Shown here piece after piece: positions 5,032 to 5,117 of a DNA stretch of 5,117 bases. Numbering within the stretch: position 1 is the stretch's first letter; every line of letters starts with the position of its first letter. Source of the stretch: DAONLM01 sp035406685 (GTDB lineage Bacteria > Spirochaetota > GWE2-31-10 > MWDO01); contig DAONLM010000201.1 in assembly GCA_035406685.1 (NCBI GenBank), positions 1-5,117 of the forward strand. The letters are read 5' to 3'. A program made the translations under genes and the position numbers. The notes under the pieces are model-generated. The model was not told the origin of the DNA. It worked only from the letters and a program-made list of their open reading frames with translations, and made no database searches.

Positions 5032-5117
5032 CATATTTGTTAGTCTCAAAAATAACTTTAATGTTATTATACTACACTTCATCTCAACCCGGGTAATACC
5101 AAGTTTATCATACTCTT
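5032..5117. other. Non-coding right edge
   Basis: No gene is supported here. AATAAC (5051-5056) and GTTATT (5063-5068) form a 6-bp hairpin with a 6-nt loop. A CCCGGG palindrome at 5089-5094 stands out as locally GC-rich. The segment is cut by the window end, so it may belong to the upstream region of a gene further right. Confidence 0.5.

Noticed and set aside
4918..5034. 38-codon - strand frame starting MKKWNKSREL
   Set aside because: The composition looks mildly protein-like, but only a weak GAG precedes the ATG, it overlaps the terminator-like hairpin, and no motif or family is recognisable. It could be a gene remnant; that would need a homology search with the 38 residues.
4929..5075. 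Two GTCTCAAA segments (4928-4935 and 5043-5050) considered as CRISPR repeats
   Set aside because: Similarity ends after eight bases, there is no third copy, and spacing does not fit a repeat-spacer array.
4860..5096. 78-codon + strand frame starting at TTG
   Set aside because: It has no ribosome binding site, its protein resembles no family I know, and the frame runs through the hairpins at 4898-4916 and 4995-5031. The rare start codon and Ser/Tyr/Leu-rich composition fit a chance frame.

Overview
This is a very AT-rich bacterial segment with six protein-coding genes, all on the + strand. The genes use the standard bacterial code: TGA ends the metallo-beta-lactamase-fold gene and Trp is TGG. 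A clostridial-type 2[4Fe-4S] ferredoxin points to an anaerobe or fermenter. The low GC, and the WGGKW...MHFEYKPE ending of the M15 peptidase, which resembles spirochaetal M15 proteins as I remember them, make an AT-rich spirochaete a reasonable but weakly supported guess.

Layout. 1-308 is non-coding. It holds a nested inverted-repeat structure (69-174), one copy of a 21-bp repeat (206-226) and a good sigma70 promoter (242-270). 309-476 encodes the 55-aa ferredoxin, closed by a strong intrinsic terminator (480-512). A GTG start at 521 then opens a secreted M15-type zinc peptidase (521-1441). A textbook promoter, TTGACA-N17-TATAAT (1455-1483), drives an apparent three-gene operon: thrH (phosphoserine phosphatase/homoserine phosphotransferase, 1534-2145), a metallo-beta-lactamase-fold hydrolase (2147-2944, 1-nt gap) and a MATE-family exporter (2978-4333, 33-nt gap). 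After a 158-nt spacer comes a small CxxCxxCC (YkgJ-type) metal-binding protein (4492-4785). The last ~330 nt hold no convincing gene. They do hold an extended -10 promoter-like motif, several hairpins, a terminator-like hairpin (4995-5031) and the second, inverted copy of the 21-bp repeat (4802-4822). Together these could be a small-RNA gene.

How the parts work together. The ferredoxin is an independent, probably highly expressed electron carrier. The peptidase would trim cell-wall peptides outside the cytoplasmic membrane. The thrH-hydrolase-MATE operon joins amino-acid phosphate chemistry to an uncharacterised hydrolase and an exporter; a shared pathway is possible, but the sequence does not establish one. 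No CRISPR array, transposase, tRNA or rRNA was seen. The least explained parts are the two non-coding ends, which are linked by the 20/21-matching inverted repeat.
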